Notes: generated from the sequence alone by a model not told the origin. A stretch of DNA of 64,000 bases from Candidatus Nanopelagicaceae bacterium (GCA_018882885.1 VERG01000006.1:1-64000), one strand, 5' to 3'; counted from the stretch's first letter, positions 37,247-47,387 are shown. Numbers and translations: made by a program.

Positions 37247-37481
37247 GTGCCTATCGCCTCCATCTGTCTCAGCCGCTTTACCTCGGGCAGCCAAAAGTCG
37301 AGTTTAAGTTTTGGGGGAATTGGGCTTTAGGGTGACAAAGCCTGGGGTGAGTCGCAAATTAAACCCTGCGAGTGGCGGAAAAAAAGAAAATCTCACAGGA
37401 AATGTGGATAAGAAAACCCCAGTTCAGCCCGAATAAAGTCCAATTTATCCCTTTTGTAATAAAACCCCTAAAAATCGAGGA

Positions 37482-38804
37482 TTATGCAAAGAGTTGGACT
37501 GGATCCTCAAGCAGTTCGGTGACCAAGGCCGCGATCTGGGAACGCTCTGATCTCGTTAAGGTGACATGAGCAAAGAGCGGGTGACCCTTCAAGGACTCCA
37601 CCACCGCGACCACACCATCATGACGTCCGACCCGCAGATTGTCCCGCTGCGCGATGTCATGGGTTAGGACCACTCGGGAGCCTTGACCAATTCTGGAGAG
37701 CACAGTTAGCAATACCCCGCGCTCTAAAGATTGCGCCTCATCAACGATTACAAAGGAGTCATGCAATGAGCGACCACGGATATGGGTTAAGGGAAGAACC
37801 TCAATCAATCCCCGATCCATTACCTCTTCAATCACCTGGGCAGAAACCAATGCTCCGAGGGTGTCAAAAACCGCTTGAGCCCAAGGCGACATCTTTTCGC
37901 CCTCGCTGCCGGGTAGGTAACCCAACTCCTGACCGCCAACGGGATAGAGCGGGCGGAAGACCACAATCTTCTTATGTAACCGACGTTCTAGAACCGCCTC
38001 CAAACCCGCACAGAGTGCCAAAGCGGATTTTCCAGTTCCGGCTCGGCCACCTAGCGAGACGATACCGATTTCATTATCAAGCAAAAGATCAAGTGCGATG
38101 CGCTGCTCTGCCGAACGTCCGTGAATTCCAAATGCGGTTTTGTCACCACGAACTAAGACCAGGGATTTATCAGCTGTCACTCTAGCCAGGGCACTACCTT
38201 TTTCGGAGTGCAAAACAACTCCGGTGTGGCAGGGCAGATCCTTAGCGACTGGATCGCTAACCCGCTCGCCAGCGTAAAGCGCATCGATGACCTTGCCACC
38301 AACTGTGGCATCAACCATTCCGGTCCAACCACTGGAGGGCGCTAACTCTGCTCGATACTCCTCAGCTGAGATTCCAACAGAGGATGCCTTGACCCGCAGT
38401 GGCAGATCCTTGGTAACTAAAACAACATCTTTTCCTTCACTAACTAAATTTCTCGCCACCGCCAAAATTCGGGAGTCATTTGTGCCATCTCGCAAAAAGC
38501 CATGTGGCAGTGATGAGGTGTCTGTGTGGTTGAGCTCTACAGAAAGGACTCCGCCTGAGGCGTTGATCTTTAATGGTTGATCAAGTCGACCATGTGAAAT
38601 TCGCAGATCATCTAATTGACGTAGAGCAGCCCTGGCAAAGTAACCCAGCTCAGGATGGTCTCTCTTGGTTTCTAGCTCTCCGATTACAGCGATCGGGATG
38701 ATGATTTCATGCTCAGCAAATCTAAAGAAGGCGGTGGGATCAGCCAGCAAAACACTGGTGTCCAGGACATAGGTTTTTCGTCCGGCGGAGCTGCTACGGG
38801 CCAA
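37482..38804 (-). CDS. phoH2: PIN-PhoH fusion protein (PhoH2 type)
   Basis: A 440-residue fusion. Residues about 10-150 form a PIN-type RNase domain ([27 protein letters not shown]). Residues about 240-440 form the PhoH P-loop ATPase ([31 protein letters not shown]). PhoH2 proteins of mycobacteria unwind and cut RNA in an ATP-dependent way. TTG 38804 is used as start, supported by AAGGAG five bases upstream. Separated from the isoprenyl transferase gene by 144 bases without a visible feature. Confidence 0.94.
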   Translation of the reverse strand: MARSSSAGRKTYVLDTSVLLADPTAFFRFAEHEIIIPIAVIGELETKRDHPELGYFARAALRQLDDLRISHGRLDQPLKINASGGVLSVELNHTDTSSLPHGFLRDGTNDSRILAVARNLVSEGKDVVLVTKDLPLRVKASSVGISAEEYRAELAPSSGWTGMVDATVGGKVIDALYAGERVSDPVAKDLPCHTGVVLHSEKGSALARVTADKSLVLVRGDKTAFGIHGRSAEQRIALDLLLDNEIGIVSLGGRAGTGKSALALCAGLEAVLERRLHKKIVVFRPLYPVGGQELGYLPGSEGEKMSPWAQAVFDTLGALVSAQVIEEVMDRGLIEVLPLTHIRGRSLHDSFVIVDEAQSLERGVLLTVLSRIGQGSRVVLTHDIAQRDNLRVGRHDGVVAVVESLKGHPLFAHVTLTRSERSQIAALVTELLEDPVQLFA

Positions 38805-38948
38805 GTAACTCCTTCTTATTCTGTTTTCTAGAGCCTAAAGATCGTGAAATTCACGCTCAAAAAGCTAGGGAAGTGAGTTGGGAAAAAGATAAATCCTCGA
38901 CGCCGGTAAATCACGCGACACGCTCAAGTAGAGGTTGAGGTTTGCTTT

Positions 38949-39737
38949 TTATTTACCCAATCTTCGCTGGCGAGCGGCATAAGAACGTAAGGCGCGTAGA
39001 AAATCTACCCGGCGAAAATCTGGCCAGTAAGCCTCACAAAAATAAAACTCTGATTGATGACTCTGCCACAACAAGAATCCACCTAAACGTTGTTCTCCGG
39101 AGGTGCGGATTACCAACTCGGGATCTGGCTGCCCCGCGGTGTAAAGGTATTTATCAATTGAATCCACCGATAACTCATCTGCAATTTGAGTGATTGGTTT
39201 ACTTACCGTTTCACACTCCTGAAGATACTTTTTAAAAGCATCGACAATCTCTAGTCGTCCGCCATATCCAATCGCCACATTGACGATAATTCCAGAGACG
39301 GCCGCGGTCTTTGCCTCAGCGTTTTTTAACCTGGTGGCCAGCTGCTCTGGAAGCAATTCGAGAGACCCCACTGGACGTATGCGCCATCTCCCTGTAGCGC
39401 TTAAATCATCAACCGTCTCACCAATTATGGAGATTAACTTCTCCAACTCCTGCGGCGAGCGTTTCAAATTATCACTGGATAACAACCACAAGGTCACAAC
39501 ATTTATATCGGTCTCTTCACACCATTGAAGTAGCTCGATTATCTTCTCGGCTCCGGCCTTGTGGCCACGGGATGAGGATGTGTCCCCGGTTGGTGAGGGA
39601 TTCTCTCTAGACCATCTCCGATTACCATCAAGAATTACCCCAATATGGTGTGGGGTGCGAGAGAGATCCAATTGCGCCATCAATCTACTTTCATAGATTG
39701 GATAAACCAGCGATTTAACTAATGAGCGCAACCTCAT
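38949..39737 (-). CDS. uppS: Z-prenyl (undecaprenyl/farnesyl-type) diphosphate synthase
   Basis: A 262-residue cis-prenyltransferase. The catalytic Asp is in GVILDGNRRW; the substrate-binding end reads RTSGEQRLGGFLLWQSHQSEFYF. It makes the polyprenyl carrier for cell wall synthesis or a short Z-farnesyl diphosphate. The location in the phoH2/greA region resembles the mycobacterial short-chain enzyme (Rv1086), so product length is uncertain. Overlaps DUF3817 by ATGA. Confidence 0.9.
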   Translation of the reverse strand: MRLRSLVKSLVYPIYESRLMAQLDLSRTPHHIGVILDGNRRWSRENPSPTGDTSSSRGHKAGAEKIIELLQWCEETDINVVTLWLLSSDNLKRSPQELEKLISIIGETVDDLSATGRWRIRPVGSLELLPEQLATRLKNAEAKTAAVSGIIVNVAIGYGGRLEIVDAFKKYLQECETVSKPITQIADELSVDSIDKYLYTAGQPDPELVIRTSGEQRLGGFLLWQSHQSEFYFCEAYWPDFRRVDFLRALRSYAARQRRLGK

Positions 39738-40039
39738 TTAATAGGAAACTCCCGCATTACCTTGCGCTCAGCAACAAAAGATGCGATTGGCAAGGTGCCC
39801 GCCAAAATAAAGAGAATCATCCGCTTAATTGTGAACCGGGCTTTGGCAGTGAAGTGGATCGCGGCCAAAACATAGAAGGCATAGACATAACCATGAACAA
39901 AGGGAATCCACTTCACCTTTGCTTCTAACTCTGGGTTATCAAGTAAATAAACCACAGGTAGTTCAACAAACCAGAGAAGTAGAGACATAATCCCGGCCGC
40001 AAATGCCATAAATCGAAAGCGTTTGATTACCCCGTTCAA
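39734..40039 (-). CDS. DUF3817 integral membrane protein
   Basis: A 101-residue protein with three hydrophobic segments and the DUF3817 signatures FRFMAFAAGIMSLLLW, PFVHGYVYAFYVLAA and GTLPIASFVAERKV. Function unknown; common beside SURF1 or cytochrome-related genes in Actinobacteria. A TTG start overlaps the SURF1 stop (TTGA). An ATG at 40009 would remove ten residues. Confidence 0.85.
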   Translation of the reverse strand: MNGVIKRFRFMAFAAGIMSLLLWFVELPVVYLLDNPELEAKVKWIPFVHGYVYAFYVLAAIHFTAKARFTIKRMILFILAGTLPIASFVAERKVMREFPIK

Positions 40040-40749
40040 TTCAAAATCCCCTTTACCTTCTTCTCCCGCTGTCTACTGTAGAACGGTAGAAAAACTACTA
40101 CCAGCGCCATGAGCCACCAAATAACGACATATGAGATGTGTTGCCAGTAGTAGCCCGGAACCTTTGGCTTTACCGGATCAACCTGTGCCCGCTTCAACTC
40201 CAAGGCTTTGCCATTTAACAGCTCTGAATTTGCCACGACATAACCGTCATAGACCGGCAGGTTGTAGGTCGCCACTAAAAGTGATGGATCTAATCGACTT
40301 AATTGATCTTGAGATTTTGCGGCCCGATCCTCAAACTGGCGAAGCATCAATCTGCCTTGCACAAATATCTCACCTTTTGGCAGCTCCTCGGCTTGGGTGC
40401 TGCGCACCACCAGAATTGCGCCGCCACCATTTACCTCAAGTAATCCGACTAACCAGGTGCCTACTTTTTCTTGATTATCAATCTGACCTGGCGCATCAAA
40501 CTGCGCAACATACTGTCCCGAAAACTCAACGATGCGATTGATTGCACTGTCTTTCAGGTTTTCAGAAGGAGAGGCAACATCACTTAAAGCCACAACTGGC
40601 TTTTCAACATATGGCTTTTGTAACTCTTTTAACTCGGCAGCGCGATCTAGCTGCCAAAAACCTAAGCGGATAAAAACTAACGCGAGAATAACAACGGCGG
40701 CAACAAGACCAGAGTTTTTAAGCCAGTGGTTCTTACTTTGATTCATCAT
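40036..40749 (-). CDS. SURF1 family cytochrome oxidase assembly protein
   Basis: A 237-residue protein with a membrane helix at each end (LVAAVVILALVFIRLGFWQLDRA near residue 15-37 and WQHISYVVIWWLMALVVVF near the C-terminus) flanking an extracytoplasmic domain. LGFWQLDRA and the GYYWQHI region are SURF1 signatures. It would help insert heme into aa3-type oxidase. ATG 40749 or 40746. Its 5' end overlaps the preceding small membrane gene by 17 bases. Confidence 0.92.
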   Translation of the reverse strand: MMNQSKNHWLKNSGLVAAVVILALVFIRLGFWQLDRAAELKELQKPYVEKPVVALSDVASPSENLKDSAINRIVEFSGQYVAQFDAPGQIDNQEKVGTWLVGLLEVNGGGAILVVRSTQAEELPKGEIFVQGRLMLRQFEDRAAKSQDQLSRLDPSLLVATYNLPVYDGYVVANSELLNGKALELKRAQVDPVKPKVPGYYWQHISYVVIWWLMALVVVFLPFYSRQREKKVKGILN

Positions 40750-40876
40750 TTAAACGACGATTTTCCATGCGCTTCCAACGTTTATAGAAACTACGCAATA
40801 GAACTACGGTTGCAGCGGTTAAGAAGATCATCGTTAGTGAACCAGCAATACCGGCATCAAATACAGGTTGTTCCAT
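40733..40876 (-). CDS. Small single-pass membrane protein upstream of SURF1
   Basis: A 47-residue protein with one membrane helix (IAGSLTMIFLTAATVVLLRSF) and a basic cytoplasmic tail (YKRWKRMENRR). ATG 40876 is used, since the longer open frame runs into the divergent DUF4307 gene. It overlaps SURF1 by 17 bases and so is likely its co-expressed partner. No named family. Confidence 0.62.
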   Translation of the reverse strand: MEQPVFDAGIAGSLTMIFLTAATVVLLRSFYKRWKRMENRRLNDESK

Positions 40877-40890
40877 GACATCATTCTCCC

Positions 40891-41313
40891 ATGACCGCCC
40901 GCTTCTCAGATCTCCCCCCTGAAACACGCGAATTGATGCGGCAGCGTTATGGTTATAGAGAAAACTCTCGCGGCTGGAGAGTAATTGCGATAGTTCTAGC
41001 CGCCATCTTTCTTCCCTGGCTGACTTGGAGCGCTTGGCACCATTCAAATCCCGAGATCAGAGTTACCTTAATAAGTTTTCAAAATGAAACAGCTAAATCT
41101 ATTGAGATTACCTATCTGGTCGAACGAAGAGATCCAAACCAAGAACTGCTCTGCACCTTGCTGGCTCGCGATATAGATAAGAATGTAGTCGGGGAAATCG
41201 AACAGCTAATCCCCGCTTCAAAGCAGGAAAAACAGAGCTTTACCTCGACAATTCCAACCCGCATAGCGCCGGTTAACGCTGCGGTCTTGGATTGTCGTGC
41301 AGCACAGGGTTGA
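40891..41313 (+). CDS. DUF4307 membrane protein
   Basis: A 140-residue protein with one membrane segment (VIAIVLAAIFLPWLTWSAW) and an extracytoplasmic beta-rich domain. PETRELMRQRYGYRE at the N-terminus is typical of DUF4307, which stands directly upstream of greA across Actinobacteria. Function unknown. The divergent gap to the small membrane gene is only 14 bases. Confidence 0.87.
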   Translation: MTARFSDLPPETRELMRQRYGYRENSRGWRVIAIVLAAIFLPWLTWSAWHHSNPEIRVTLISFQNETAKSIEITYLVERRDPNQELLCTLLARDIDKNVVGEIEQLIPASKQEKQSFTSTIPTRIAPVNAAVLDCRAAQG

Positions 41314-41335
41314 AGAAAGTACCCTTAGCCTTCTT

Positions 41336-41809
41336 ATGAGCAAAACCTGGTTAACTCAAGAAGCAGCTGATCGTCTAGCTGCAGAGCTCGCGCACTTAGA
41401 AACCACCGGAAGATCTGAGATTGTTAAAAAGATTGAGTCAGCACGGGCTGAAGGCGATCTAAAGGAAAATGGTGGTTATCACGCAGCTCGCGAGGAGCAG
41501 GGCAAGATGGAGGCTCGCATCCGTCAGCTAAAGCACATGTTGGAAAATGCTGAAATTGGAACACCGCCTTCTGGAGCCGATGGCACAGTTGCTCCTGGCA
41601 TGAAGGTCACCGTAGAAATCATGGGCGATGAGATGCAGTTCCTTTTGGGGTCTCGAGAGATTGCAAGTGGAGATATGGATGTCTACAGCGAAAAATCCCC
41701 ATTAGGTAGCGCTGTCATGGGTGCAAAGGTTGGCGAGGAGAGAAGCTATACCGCGCCAAATGGCAAGAGCATCACGGTAAAGGTTCTTAAGGCTGAGATC
41801 TACAGTTAA
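41336..41809 (+). CDS. greA: Transcription elongation factor GreA
   Basis: A 157-residue GreA: an N-terminal coiled coil with acidic tip (SARAEGDLKENGGYHAAREEQGK) and a C-terminal FKBP-like domain (SPLGSAVMGAKVGEE). It rescues backtracked RNA polymerase by stimulating transcript cleavage. ATG 41336 gives the normal start MSKTWLTQEA; an in-frame start at 41297 is inside the DUF4307 gene. Abuts the ABC permease gene tail to tail. Confidence 0.96.
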   Translation: MSKTWLTQEAADRLAAELAHLETTGRSEIVKKIESARAEGDLKENGGYHAAREEQGKMEARIRQLKHMLENAEIGTPPSGADGTVAPGMKVTVEIMGDEMQFLLGSREIASGDMDVYSEKSPLGSAVMGAKVGEERSYTAPNGKSITVKVLKAEIYS

Positions 41810-42610
41810 TTATTTAGCTGCGGTATTTATGTATTTCCGCACGCTAAGCGGAATAAATATCGCCATAATCAAAACCATATAGATCAAAGACATTTCAAGT
41901 GGGTTTTGACTGGGCCAAGAGTTGGCCGTCACACCAAAAATATTCTCTAACCCAAACAACTCACGGCATCCAGCCACCATGGTCGAAACCGGATTCCACT
42001 CTGCAAAGTACTGCAGAGCTTTTGGCATTCCGGTCGTTGGTGCAAAAGCATTAGACAAGAAGGTCAATGGGAAAACCGCAATAAAGACCGCGGCATTAGC
42101 AACTCGAGCTGAGCGCACAGACAAACCAATTAATACGCCAACCCATGACATGGCAAAACCAAATAGCAGCAAAAATGCAAAGCCTAGGATTACGTTGAGA
42201 AATCCAGATGATGGACGCCAACCAACTAAGAAACCAGCGATACCCATTACCGTTAAAACGACGATATTTAGGGTGCTATCACCCAAAGCTCGACCAAATA
42301 CCACTGCAGATCTTGAGATCGGCAAGGACCTAAAACGATCGATCAATCCCTTCTGCATATCCTCAGCTAAACCAACTGCGGTACCCGCTAAGGTAAATGC
42401 CACGGTTTGAACAAAGATTCCAGGCATCAAGAGTTGAACATAATCAACACCAGGAATTCCTGTTGAGATTGAACCACCAAATACATAACGAAATAGCAAT
42501 ACAAACATCACTGGTTGGATGGTTGAAAAGATTAATACTTCAGGCACTCGAATGAGCTGTAGTAATTGGCGCTTAGTAACTATTAAAGAATCAGAGACCG
42601 CGTACTTCAT
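41810..42610 (-). CDS. ABC-2 type transporter permease (DrrB-like)
   Basis: A 266-residue permease with six hydrophobic segments and the ABC-2 pattern (QPVMFVLLFRYVFGG, GLIDRFRSLPISRSAV). It would pair with the ATPase encoded upstream by a 4-base ATGA overlap. DrrAB-type exporters remove drugs or lipids; the substrate is unknown. Confidence 0.92.
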   Translation of the reverse strand: MKYAVSDSLIVTKRQLLQLIRVPEVLIFSTIQPVMFVLLFRYVFGGSISTGIPGVDYVQLLMPGIFVQTVAFTLAGTAVGLAEDMQKGLIDRFRSLPISRSAVVFGRALGDSTLNIVVLTVMGIAGFLVGWRPSSGFLNVILGFAFLLLFGFAMSWVGVLIGLSVRSARVANAAVFIAVFPLTFLSNAFAPTTGMPKALQYFAEWNPVSTMVAGCRELFGLENIFGVTANSWPSQNPLEMSLIYMVLIMAIFIPLSVRKYINTAAK

Positions 42611-43602
42611 TTCTTTTTCCTCTTTCGCGCCCGTGGATCTACAACTTCCTCTTCCTTCTTATCCTCTGCAGCATGGCCGGTTAAAGCGATAAAAACATCA
42701 TCAAGTGAGGGCCGCTTCAGGCCAATATCTAATGGGTGAATCCCGGCATCATCTAAAGAGCGAGCCGCTTCAATCAAAGCTTTAGAGCCTGTTGTAACTG
42801 GTGCAGAAACCTGGCGTGCGCTCTCTTCAACCAAAGCCTTTCCGCCACTAACCCGCTCAACTATCTCTGTGACCTTCTTAAGATCCTGTGATTCCGCAAC
42901 AATCTCTAAGCGCTCTCCACCAACCTGACGCTTCAATTGGTCAGAGGTGCCACGGGCGATAACGGTTCCATGATCAATGACTGCAATGTCATCGGCTAAT
43001 TGATCAGCTTCTTCTAAGTACTGTGTTGTTAGGAGAAGTGTGGTGCCATCTTTAACGAGAGAATCGATCACTCCCCACATCTCTTGGCGTCCCCGTGGAT
43101 CCAAACCAGTAGTTGGTTCATCTAGAAACAAAATCTTTGGTCTAACAATTAAGGAAGCTGCTAAATCCAAGCGGCGGCGCATTCCACCTGAGTAGGTACG
43201 GATGGGGCGTTTTGCAGCATCTGTTAAGGAAAACTGTTCGAGTAGCTCCTCTGCCCTTTTCTTAGATGCAGATGGTGAAAGATGATACAAACGACTGAAC
43301 ATAACTAAGTTGTCCCAGCCCGTTAAGGTTTCATCAAGTGCTGCGTACTGGCCTGATAATCCAATTACTTCTCTGACGCGATCTGGATTCTTAATTACAT
43401 CAATCCCGGCAACCGTTGCATGACCGGAATCTGGCGTTAATAACGTTGCGAGAATTCTCACAGTCGTAGTTTTGCCAGCACCATTTGGGCCAAGCACGCC
43501 TAAAACCGTGCCCTCTTCAACATCTAAATTCAATCCATTGAGCGCCTTCACAGCGCCCTTGTCATAAGTTTTTACTAAATTCTCCGCAATAACACTTTTC
43601 AC
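42607..43602 (-). CDS. ABC transporter ATPase (DrrA-like, daunorubicin resistance family)
   Basis: A 331-residue ATPase: Walker A GPNGAGKTTT, Q-loop around LSGQYAALDE, signature TYSGGMRRRLD, Walker B KILFLDEPTTGLD, then a DrrA-type C-terminal domain and a strongly charged tail (EEEVVDPRARKRKKK). GTG start. With the permease it forms an exporter. Next to two MFS efflux genes, giving a small efflux cluster. Confidence 0.94.
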   Translation of the reverse strand: MKSVIAENLVKTYDKGAVKALNGLNLDVEEGTVLGVLGPNGAGKTTTVRILATLLTPDSGHATVAGIDVIKNPDRVREVIGLSGQYAALDETLTGWDNLVMFSRLYHLSPSASKKRAEELLEQFSLTDAAKRPIRTYSGGMRRRLDLAASLIVRPKILFLDEPTTGLDPRGRQEMWGVIDSLVKDGTTLLLTTQYLEEADQLADDIAVIDHGTVIARGTSDQLKRQVGGERLEIVAESQDLKKVTEIVERVSGGKALVEESARQVSAPVTTGSKALIEAARSLDDAGIHPLDIGLKRPSLDDVFIALTGHAAEDKKEEEVVDPRARKRKKK

Positions 43603-43656
43603 AGAGATGAGAGTAGTAACCTTGAGGGCTCTGAGCCAAATTTACGTTAGGAAATC

Positions 43657-45243
43657 ATGCGAAATAAAGCAAAAGTGGACCATTCCAAGCCGCTAACCCA
43701 TCGAGAGATTCTCATCATTATGTCCAGTCTTATGACTGGTTTATTGCTTGCGGCTCTTGATCAAACCATCGTCTCTACCGCTCTTAAAAGTATTGTCGAA
43801 GAGTTCAATGGCTTGAATCATTACACCTGGGTGGTTACTGCTTACCTGCTTACATCAACCGCATCTACTCCGTTGTACGGCAAGATCTCCGATCTCTATG
43901 GTCGCCGTCCGGTTTATCAATTCTCCATTATTGTATTTTTAATCGGCTCATTCTTGGCTGGCGCTTCAACCTCAATGGAGCAGTTAATTATTACCCGCGC
44001 GATTCAAGGAATCGGTGCCGGTGGTTTGATGGGTCTAACCTTTGTAATTGTTGGTGACATAGTTGCGCCTCGCGAGCGCGGTAAGTATCAAGGTTTGTTT
44101 GGCGCAGTATGGGGAATCTCCTCAGTGGCCGGTCCTTTGTTAGGTGGATTTTTTTCCGATAGCGGCTCAATACTTGGCATCACCGGATGGCGTTGGATTT
44201 TCTACATCAATCTACCTTTCGGAGTTCTAGCTTTGGTTGTTACCTCAATGGTCTTGCACATACCTAAGGTCAAACGTGAGCACAAAATTGATTTCCTTGG
44301 CGCTCTACTCATGGTGATTTCAGTCGTGGCGTTACTAATTGCACTTTCTGTCTTGGGGCCAGAAAATGGCTGGCGCGAATCTCGCACCGTAATTACCTTA
44401 TTAGCTGGTCTGGTATTTGCTGTGTTATTCGTAATCTGGGAGTTCAAAGCAACTGAGCCAATCCTGCCAATGACATTATTTAAGAATCGCACCTTCACAT
44501 TAACCTCAATCATCGGCTTCATCATCGGTGCTGGAATGTTCGGCGCGATCGTTATGTTGCCGCTTTACCTGCAGATTATTCAAGGCAACTCCGCTACTGA
44601 GGCTGGATTAAAGCTAATTCCATTGATGATCGGAATTCTTACCTTCACAGTTACAAGTGGACGGTTGATTACAAAAACTGGACATTACAAGAAGTATCCA
44701 GTGGTAGGAACTGTAATTATGTCTCTCGGAGTGTTCTTGATGAGTACCGCTCACGTCTCGACCCCCTACTGGCAGATTGCGATATTTGCGGTAATCATCG
44801 GTGGTGGATTGGGACTGTGTATGCAAACCATCGTTATCGCTGTTCAAAATGCAGTGGAGTTCAAGGATCTTGGTATCGCTACCTCCTCGAATACATTTTT
44901 CCGCTCCCTAGGTGGAGCTTTTGGTACCGCGATATTTGGAACTATTTTGAGTAATCGAGTAGCCGAAAACTTACAAACCCAACTTGCCGGATCTACCGCG
45001 GTGGAGCCAGGCATGCTAGAAACTTTGACAAGTAACACATCCATGATTGCCACTTTGCCAACACAGGTTCAAGCAAAAGTTCTTGAAGCCTTTGCCGACT
45101 CCTTCCAAGTTGTATTCCTAAGTGCTTTCCCAGTTGTTGCACTCGCTTTCTTCTTCGCAATTGCGCTAGAGGAAAAGCCATTGCAGGATAGTCAGAGCCA
45201 CGCCTCTGCCAGACAGGATGCGGCAGGCGAGGCGCTTGGCTAA
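43657..45243 (+). CDS. MFS drug exporter, DHA2 (EmrB/QacA) family
   Basis: A 528-residue transporter with about 14 membrane segments. The motif C-like [34 protein letters not shown] (motif A) and [14 protein letters not shown] are characteristic of DHA2 drug/proton antiporters. ATG 43657 is preceded by TAGGAA. Its 3' end overlaps the next MFS gene by 26 bases, so they are likely one transcript. Substrate unknown. Confidence 0.93.
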   Translation: MRNKAKVDHSKPLTHREILIIMSSLMTGLLLAALDQTIVSTALKSIVEEFNGLNHYTWVVTAYLLTSTASTPLYGKISDLYGRRPVYQFSIIVFLIGSFLAGASTSMEQLIITRAIQGIGAGGLMGLTFVIVGDIVAPRERGKYQGLFGAVWGISSVAGPLLGGFFSDSGSILGITGWRWIFYINLPFGVLALVVTSMVLHIPKVKREHKIDFLGALLMVISVVALLIALSVLGPENGWRESRTVITLLAGLVFAVLFVIWEFKATEPILPMTLFKNRTFTLTSIIGFIIGAGMFGAIVMLPLYLQIIQGNSATEAGLKLIPLMIGILTFTVTSGRLITKTGHYKKYPVVGTVIMSLGVFLMSTAHVSTPYWQIAIFAVIIGGGLGLCMQTIVIAVQNAVEFKDLGIATSSNTFFRSLGGAFGTAIFGTILSNRVAENLQTQLAGSTAVEPGMLETLTSNTSMIATLPTQVQAKVLEAFADSFQVVFLSAFPVVALAFFFAIALEEKPLQDSQSHASARQDAAGEALG

Positions 45244-46462
45244 CCGGTTTAAATCACCATTTAAAGGACTTCCGAAAGAGGTCTCTGTCTTAACCGCAAT
45301 CTCATTTTTGGTTGCGGTGGGTTTTGGTTTGATAATTCCGGCTATCCCAATCTTTGCCAAAACTTTTGGTGTCTCAAACACCTTAATTGGTCTGATTATT
45401 TCTTCATTTGCGATTATGCGCTTTGTTTCAGGACTGATCTCCGGAAAGTTAGTGGATCGATTTGGCGAACGAGTTGTACTGGGTTTTGGCCTGTTTATGG
45501 TCTCGATCTTTACCTTATTTGCAGGTTTAGCTCAAAGCTATGAGCAGTTGTTGATTTTTAGAACCGCTGGTGGCTTGGGTTCTTCGATGTTCTCGGTTTC
45601 GGCGGGAGCGCTAATTCTCCGAGTGGTTTCTGATAATCAGAGAGGTAGAGCGCAATCCCTTTACAACGGTGGATTTATCGCAGGTGGTGTAGCAGGACCA
45701 GCCTTTGGTGGCGCCTTAATCGCCCTCTCTCCCCGAGCTCCTTTTTTCATTTACTCAGGTTTACTAATTGTCGCCGGAACTGTTTGCATGATCTATCTTC
45801 ATGAAAGTCGACTCGGAGCCAAAGCTGAAGTAAAACAGGAAGAGCGTGCTTTAACTATCCGTGAAGCGCTACAAATCAAGCCTTACCTTTACTCACTTTT
45901 CCTTGCCTTCTTAGGTAGCTGGATTCTCTTTGGCATGCGTTCCTCAATATTGCCGCTCTTTGTTGTAGAAGATTTGGGCGCCAGTGCATCACTTGTGGGG
46001 TTGAGTTTTACTATTGCGTTAATCGCGCAAGGCTCTGTAATGGTTCGAGCTGGTAAGTACTCGGACAAAAATGGTCGTAAGCCCGTTATCTTGACTGGTT
46101 TTTCAATAGTTATGTTGGCGCTTGCCCTTTTAGTTTTATCAACCAACACCACAATCTACTTACTTGCCATGGTGGTTATGGGTCTGGGTGCAGGTTTTGC
46201 CGCCTCTGCCGGAGCGATTGTTGGCGATGTAATTAAAGGAAAAAGCGGCAAGGTCTACGCCTTCTGGCAGATGGCTGGGGATGCCGGAATGATGGTTGGC
46301 CCGGTACTTCTTGGTTTTATCTCAGATCATTTCTCATATCGAACCGCTATTGCATTTAGCGCTGGGGTATTTTCTCTCGCCATTATTGCGGCAATAAGAA
46401 TCCCCGAGACCAATACCGCTAGCCTCGGGGATTCCCGTAAACCTCAATTAAACGAGGGTTAG
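45218..46462 (+). CDS. MFS transporter, 12-segment (DHA1-like)
   Basis: A 414-residue transporter with 12 membrane segments. Motif A is [13 protein letters not shown] and its second-half counterpart [14 protein letters not shown] proton-driven drug or metabolite exporter is likely. The start ATG lies inside the end of the upstream DHA2 gene. The coding end contains an 11-bp hairpin (46398-46408 with 46424-46434). Overlaps the Bax inhibitor gene tail to tail by four bases. Confidence 0.9.
   Translation: MRQARRLANRFKSPFKGLPKEVSVLTAISFLVAVGFGLIIPAIPIFAKTFGVSNTLIGLIISSFAIMRFVSGLISGKLVDRFGERVVLGFGLFMVSIFTLFAGLAQSYEQLLIFRTAGGLGSSMFSVSAGALILRVVSDNQRGRAQSLYNGGFIAGGVAGPAFGGALIALSPRAPFFIYSGLLIVAGTVCMIYLHESRLGAKAEVKQEERALTIREALQIKPYLYSLFLAFLGSWILFGMRSSILPLFVVEDLGASASLVGLSFTIALIAQGSVMVRAGKYSDKNGRKPVILTGFSIVMLALALLVLSTNTTIYLLAMVVMGLGAGFAASAGAIVGDVIKGKSGKVYAFWQMAGDAGMMVGPVLLGFISDHFSYRTAIAFSAGVFSLAIIAAIRIPETNTASLGDSRKPQLNEG
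46398..46434. other. Stem-loop inside the MFS 3' coding end
   Basis: GAATCCCCGAG pairs perfectly with CTCGGGGATTC across 15 bases. It lies within the last codons of the MFS gene and just before the convergent Bax inhibitor gene end. No T-run follows on either strand. It may act as a bidirectional stop or stability element for the convergent pair. Confidence 0.5.
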
Positions 46463-47271
46463 TCGTTATTACCGCGCAGAATTGCAAGTAAGCGCAGCAC
46501 CTCTAGATACAACCAAACCATCGTCATTAGTAGACCAAAACCAGCGCGCCATGACTCTTCCTGAGGCACACCAGCGCGCACTCCCTCTTCGATTTGATCA
46601 AAATCTAAGATTAAAAAGAAGGAGGCAATTGCAACACCAGCGATGGCAAGCAGTGGCCCAAATCCGCTTAGGCCGTAAAGTCCCATGCCATTACCAACAC
46701 CAAAGAATGAGCTGATTAGGCTGCCGATTGCTAGAACAAAGTATCCAAGCGCAGCACCAAGCAACATGCGGGTGAACTTCGGTGTAGCACGTAGACGACC
46801 GCTCTTGTATAGGAACAACATTCCAACAAAAGCTGCAATAGTTGCAACGATTGCTTGCTGGACAATTCCATCGTAGAAAAGTTCATAAGTTCTGCTGATA
46901 ATTCCCAGAACCAAACCTTGGCATACTGCATAAGCTTGATAAACCGCAGGGCGAACTTTCTTGCTGAAAACTCCAACAAGTGCGGTAACCAATCCGCCGA
47001 TAAATCCGATCAGCAACGCTCCGGAACCTAGATTTAAATACCAAGCGGCGGCGCCGACGACAATTGAAATACCAAATAACATTCCAGATCGCGCGACAAC
47101 ATCATCCATGGTCATGCGACCGGTGCGTAGCGATGAAGCTGCTGGTGCGTTATAGGTTTCCTCTAAATTATCCGGCGTTGATACCGAACCCATTGAAGCG
47201 AAACCACGACCATCTGTCTGGCCAACTTTCTGACCAAATGCCTTCCCGAGAACGGGATTTGAACTATTCAT
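46459..47271 (-). CDS. Bax inhibitor-1/YccA family membrane protein
   Basis: A 270-residue protein with a hydrophilic N-terminus of about 55 residues and seven membrane segments. The BI-1 pattern is seen in GLVLGIISRTYE and the terminal FDQIEEGVRAGVPQEESWRAGFGLLMTMVWLYLEVLRLL. The family forms pH-sensitive ion channels in some bacteria; the role here is unknown. ATG 47271 follows a good AAAGGAGAG site. Confidence 0.93.
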   Translation of the reverse strand: MNSSNPVLGKAFGQKVGQTDGRGFASMGSVSTPDNLEETYNAPAASSLRTGRMTMDDVVARSGMLFGISIVVGAAAWYLNLGSGALLIGFIGGLVTALVGVFSKKVRPAVYQAYAVCQGLVLGIISRTYELFYDGIVQQAIVATIAAFVGMLFLYKSGRLRATPKFTRMLLGAALGYFVLAIGSLISSFFGVGNGMGLYGLSGFGPLLAIAGVAIASFFLILDFDQIEEGVRAGVPQEESWRAGFGLLMTMVWLYLEVLRLLAILRGNND

Positions 47272-47314
47272 TGCTCTCCTTTAGTAGTTCGCATCGGTAC
47301 TACTGGCAGATATG

Positions 47315-47387
47315 TGCCCCCGGTGGGGGTCGAACCCACACTTGGACGATTTTAAGTCGTCTGCCTCTGCCGTTGGGCTACAGGGGC
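47315..47387 (-). tRNA. tRNA with UAA (Leu) anticodon, short class I form
   Basis: A 73-nt cloverleaf: 7-bp acceptor (one G-U), D arm with GG, perfect 5-bp anticodon stem (GACGA/TCGTC) around CTTAAAA, 5-nt variable region, T arm with TTCGA, discriminator A73. The anticodon at 34-36 is TAA, reading UUA. Normal tRNA-Leu is class II with a long variable arm, which is missing here. CCA is not encoded. The first ten bases overlap the end of the udgB reading frame. Confidence 0.9.

Noticed and set aside
37247-37481. Possible c-di-AMP (ydaO) riboswitch upstream of the transglycosylase-like gene
   Set aside because: Such riboswitches often precede cell-wall hydrolase genes in actinobacteria, but the conserved motifs could not be found on the minus strand.
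37372-37569. 65-codon plus-strand frame downstream of phoH2
   Set aside because: Low-complexity Lys/Ser composition, large overlap with phoH2 on the other strand, no ribosome binding site.
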